Shown here: positions 62,893-64,000 of the stretch, piece by piece | Layout: every line of letters starts with the position of its first letter | Position numbering within the stretch: position 1 is the first letter of the stretch | From: Streptomyces sp. DvalAA-43 | GTDB taxonomy: Bacteria; Actinomycetota; Actinomycetes; Streptomycetales; Streptomycetaceae | Direction of reading: 5' to 3' | NCBI RefSeq assembly: GCF_900091725.1 | Contig: NZ_FMBW01000060.1 | Span: 1-64,000, forward strand | DNA length: 64,000 bases | The notes under the pieces: model-generated | Seen by the model: the letters and a program-made list of their open reading frames with translations, nothing else | The model's database searches: none | Told to the model about the DNA's origin: nothing | Made by a program: the position numbers and the translations under genes

Positions 62893-63771
62893 ATGGCCCG
62901 CGGAGACCGGCGTCACCCTGAGAACGTGGCCGGAGACTGGTTCGTCGACGACCGCTGTATCGGCTGCGGAGGTTCGGTCTCGCTCGCGCCGACGCTGTTC
63001 GGGCTGGCAACCGACGGCGAGCATTTCGTCATGACCCGCCAGCCGGCCACCGAAGACGAGATCCTGCAGGCACAGCTCGCCGCCGAGGTGTGCCCGTCCC
63101 GGTCGATCGGCACCGAATCCGGCGTGACGTGGCGGCGACACCACCCCTTGGAGATCACTCCCGGCACCTGGCGGACGGGCTCGAACTCGCCCAAAACCGC
63201 AGGCGGCAACGCCTTCCTCGTGCAGCGCACCGAGGGCAACCTCCTCGTCGACGCGCCGCGCTTCACCCCGTCACTCTGCGCCTGGATGGAATCGCTCGGT
63301 GGAATCACGGCGATCTTGCTGACGCACCGCGACGACGTCGGCGACGCCGAGCGCTATGCCGGTGCATTCGGCTCTGACGTGGTCGTCCATGCCGCCGACG
63401 CTGACGCCGCCCCATTCGCAGGCCGGATCCTGAGTAGTGCCGAGACCTGCGAGGTTGCCGCCGGCGTGCTGGCGATCCCCACCCCCGGGCACACCGAGGG
63501 ACACGTCATGTACCTGAATGACGACGGCACCCTGTTCACCGGCGACTCGCTCGGCTGGGACCCCTATCGTCATGACCTCAGCGCGGAACCGTCTGTGTGC
63601 TGGTACTCCTGGCCCGCCCAGGTCGGCTCACTCCAGCGGCTCGACGGCTTCGATTTCGCACGGGTCGTTCCCACCCACGGCACGATGAGCCCGACGCTCG
63701 AACCGGGCGACATGCGCCGGCGGCTGCAGGCGCTGGTTGCCCGCCTGCAGCGCGACCTGGCGGACGAGTAG
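62893..63771 (+). CDS. Ferredoxin-like domain fused to metallo-beta-lactamase fold protein
   Basis: A 292-residue two-domain protein. Residues 15-75 form a ferredoxin-like domain (DDRCIGCGGSVSLAPTLFG, ending EVCPSRSIG). Residues 95-290 form an MBL fold with LLTHRDDVGDA (the usual HxHxDH is degenerate), IPTPGHTEGHVMYL, TGDSLGWDP and VPTHGTM. In the ferredoxin motif the third Cys position is Ser (CIGCGGS), leaving three cysteines. GGAGG lies eight bases upstream of the ATG. Similar fusions occur in actinobacteria. It may bind an altered cluster or a metal pair. It is under the divergent TetR gene. Confidence 0.82.
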   Translation: MARGDRRHPENVAGDWFVDDRCIGCGGSVSLAPTLFGLATDGEHFVMTRQPATEDEILQAQLAAEVCPSRSIGTESGVTWRRHHPLEITPGTWRTGSNSPKTAGGNAFLVQRTEGNLLVDAPRFTPSLCAWMESLGGITAILLTHRDDVGDAERYAGAFGSDVVVHAADADAAPFAGRILSSAETCEVAAGVLAIPTPGHTEGHVMYLNDDGTLFTGDSLGWDPYRHDLSAEPSVCWYSWPAQVGSLQRLDGFDFARVVPTHGTMSPTLEPGDMRRRLQALVARLQRDLADE

Positions 63772-63828
63772 CACGCCCCACTCGCACGGGTTCGCGGCGC
63801 TGACGCGAACCCGTGCGAGTGGAGCGTG
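63772..63828. terminator. Strong hairpin after the ferredoxin-MBL gene
   Basis: CCACTCGCACGGGTTCGCG (63778-63796) pairs perfectly with 63804-63822 around GCGCTGA, and CACGC/GCGTG extends the stem past one mismatch. It begins immediately after the stop codon and is the likely terminator. Confidence 0.8.
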
Positions 63829-64000
63829 AGGTGGGGGCGGTCGGACGGTTCCCGCGTTGCCAGAGTCGGCAGTTGGCAGGCACGCGGCACCGCTGAAGCC
63901 ATCCCGGGGGCCACCACGCCGATCGGCACGACCCCATTCGCGTGACGATCTTCAAGAAGCCGATCGCTCTGGGAGGCCGCCCAGATCCCGCGGAGCCTTC
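63829..64000. other. Window end, no gene seen
   Basis: The last 170 bases carry no recognisable coding sequence or repeat. A gene could start beyond the window. Confidence 0.4.

Overview
The window reads as DNA from a high-GC actinobacterium, most likely Streptomyces. Codon third positions are almost all G or C, GTG starts are common, many neighbouring genes overlap by ATGA or GTGA, and the protein families are typical of that genus. It looks like accessory DNA (a chromosome arm, an island or a large plasmid). No rRNA, tRNA, CRISPR array or replication origin was recognised. Intact operons alternate with an unusually dense graveyard of insertion sequences and of gene pieces joined end to end.

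Layout. 0-4.5 kb: lipase, an ISL3 remnant, an IS3 element hit by a second, intact IS3 element, and a broken cupin gene. 5-10.5 kb: a clean purine-salvage operon (NCS1 permease and two adenine deaminases of different families) facing a LacI regulator across three evenly spaced operators. 11-16 kb: mosaic gene remnants, a SnoaL-like protein, ISL3 and IS1182 remnants, a CPBP protease and an FMN reductase. 16.2-19.1 kb: SDR, MFS pump and divergent TetR regulator. 19.2-22 kb: remnants of IS6, Mu/TnsB-type and Tn554-type elements around a small two-TM SLATT-like protein. 22.6-30.4 kb: GNAT, cupin-MFS pair, a TetR/MFS/ArsR/FAD-protein wreck, a DUF4232-like lipoprotein, a DNA ligase-acetyltransferase chimera, a NUDIX hydrolase and a truncated DegT aminotransferase. 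30.5-33 kb: P1B-type metal ATPase with divergent ArsR/NmtR-like sensor and its operator. 33-36 kb: resolvase and ISL3 remnants and hypothetical genes.

36.3-41 kb is the most interesting part. A roughly 160-bp direct repeat lies upstream of a glycosyltransferase-acyltransferase-cytochrome P450 operon and again directly upstream of a lasso-peptide precursor gene. The precursor is followed by the start of a lasso cyclase that an IS701 element has cut off. The matching lasso B1 gene (RRE/PqqD-like, frameshifted) and the start of B2 (leader protease) lie 19.5 kb away at 60.1 kb, next to another truncated IS701. This looks like a dismembered A-C-B1-B2 lasso cluster with possible unusual tailoring genes.

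42-64 kb: Tn3 transposase remnant; DsbA-like gene with one nonsense codon; ABM monooxygenase with a lost start codon; a four-gene antimicrobial-peptide-type module (response regulator, kinase, ABC ATPase, FtsX permease); a regulator divergent from a large secreted subtilisin; an IS6 remnant; an APC permease; the lasso B1/B2 remnant; an IS701-IS1380 hybrid; and a TetR regulator facing a ferredoxin-metallo-beta-lactamase fusion across a perfect palindrome.
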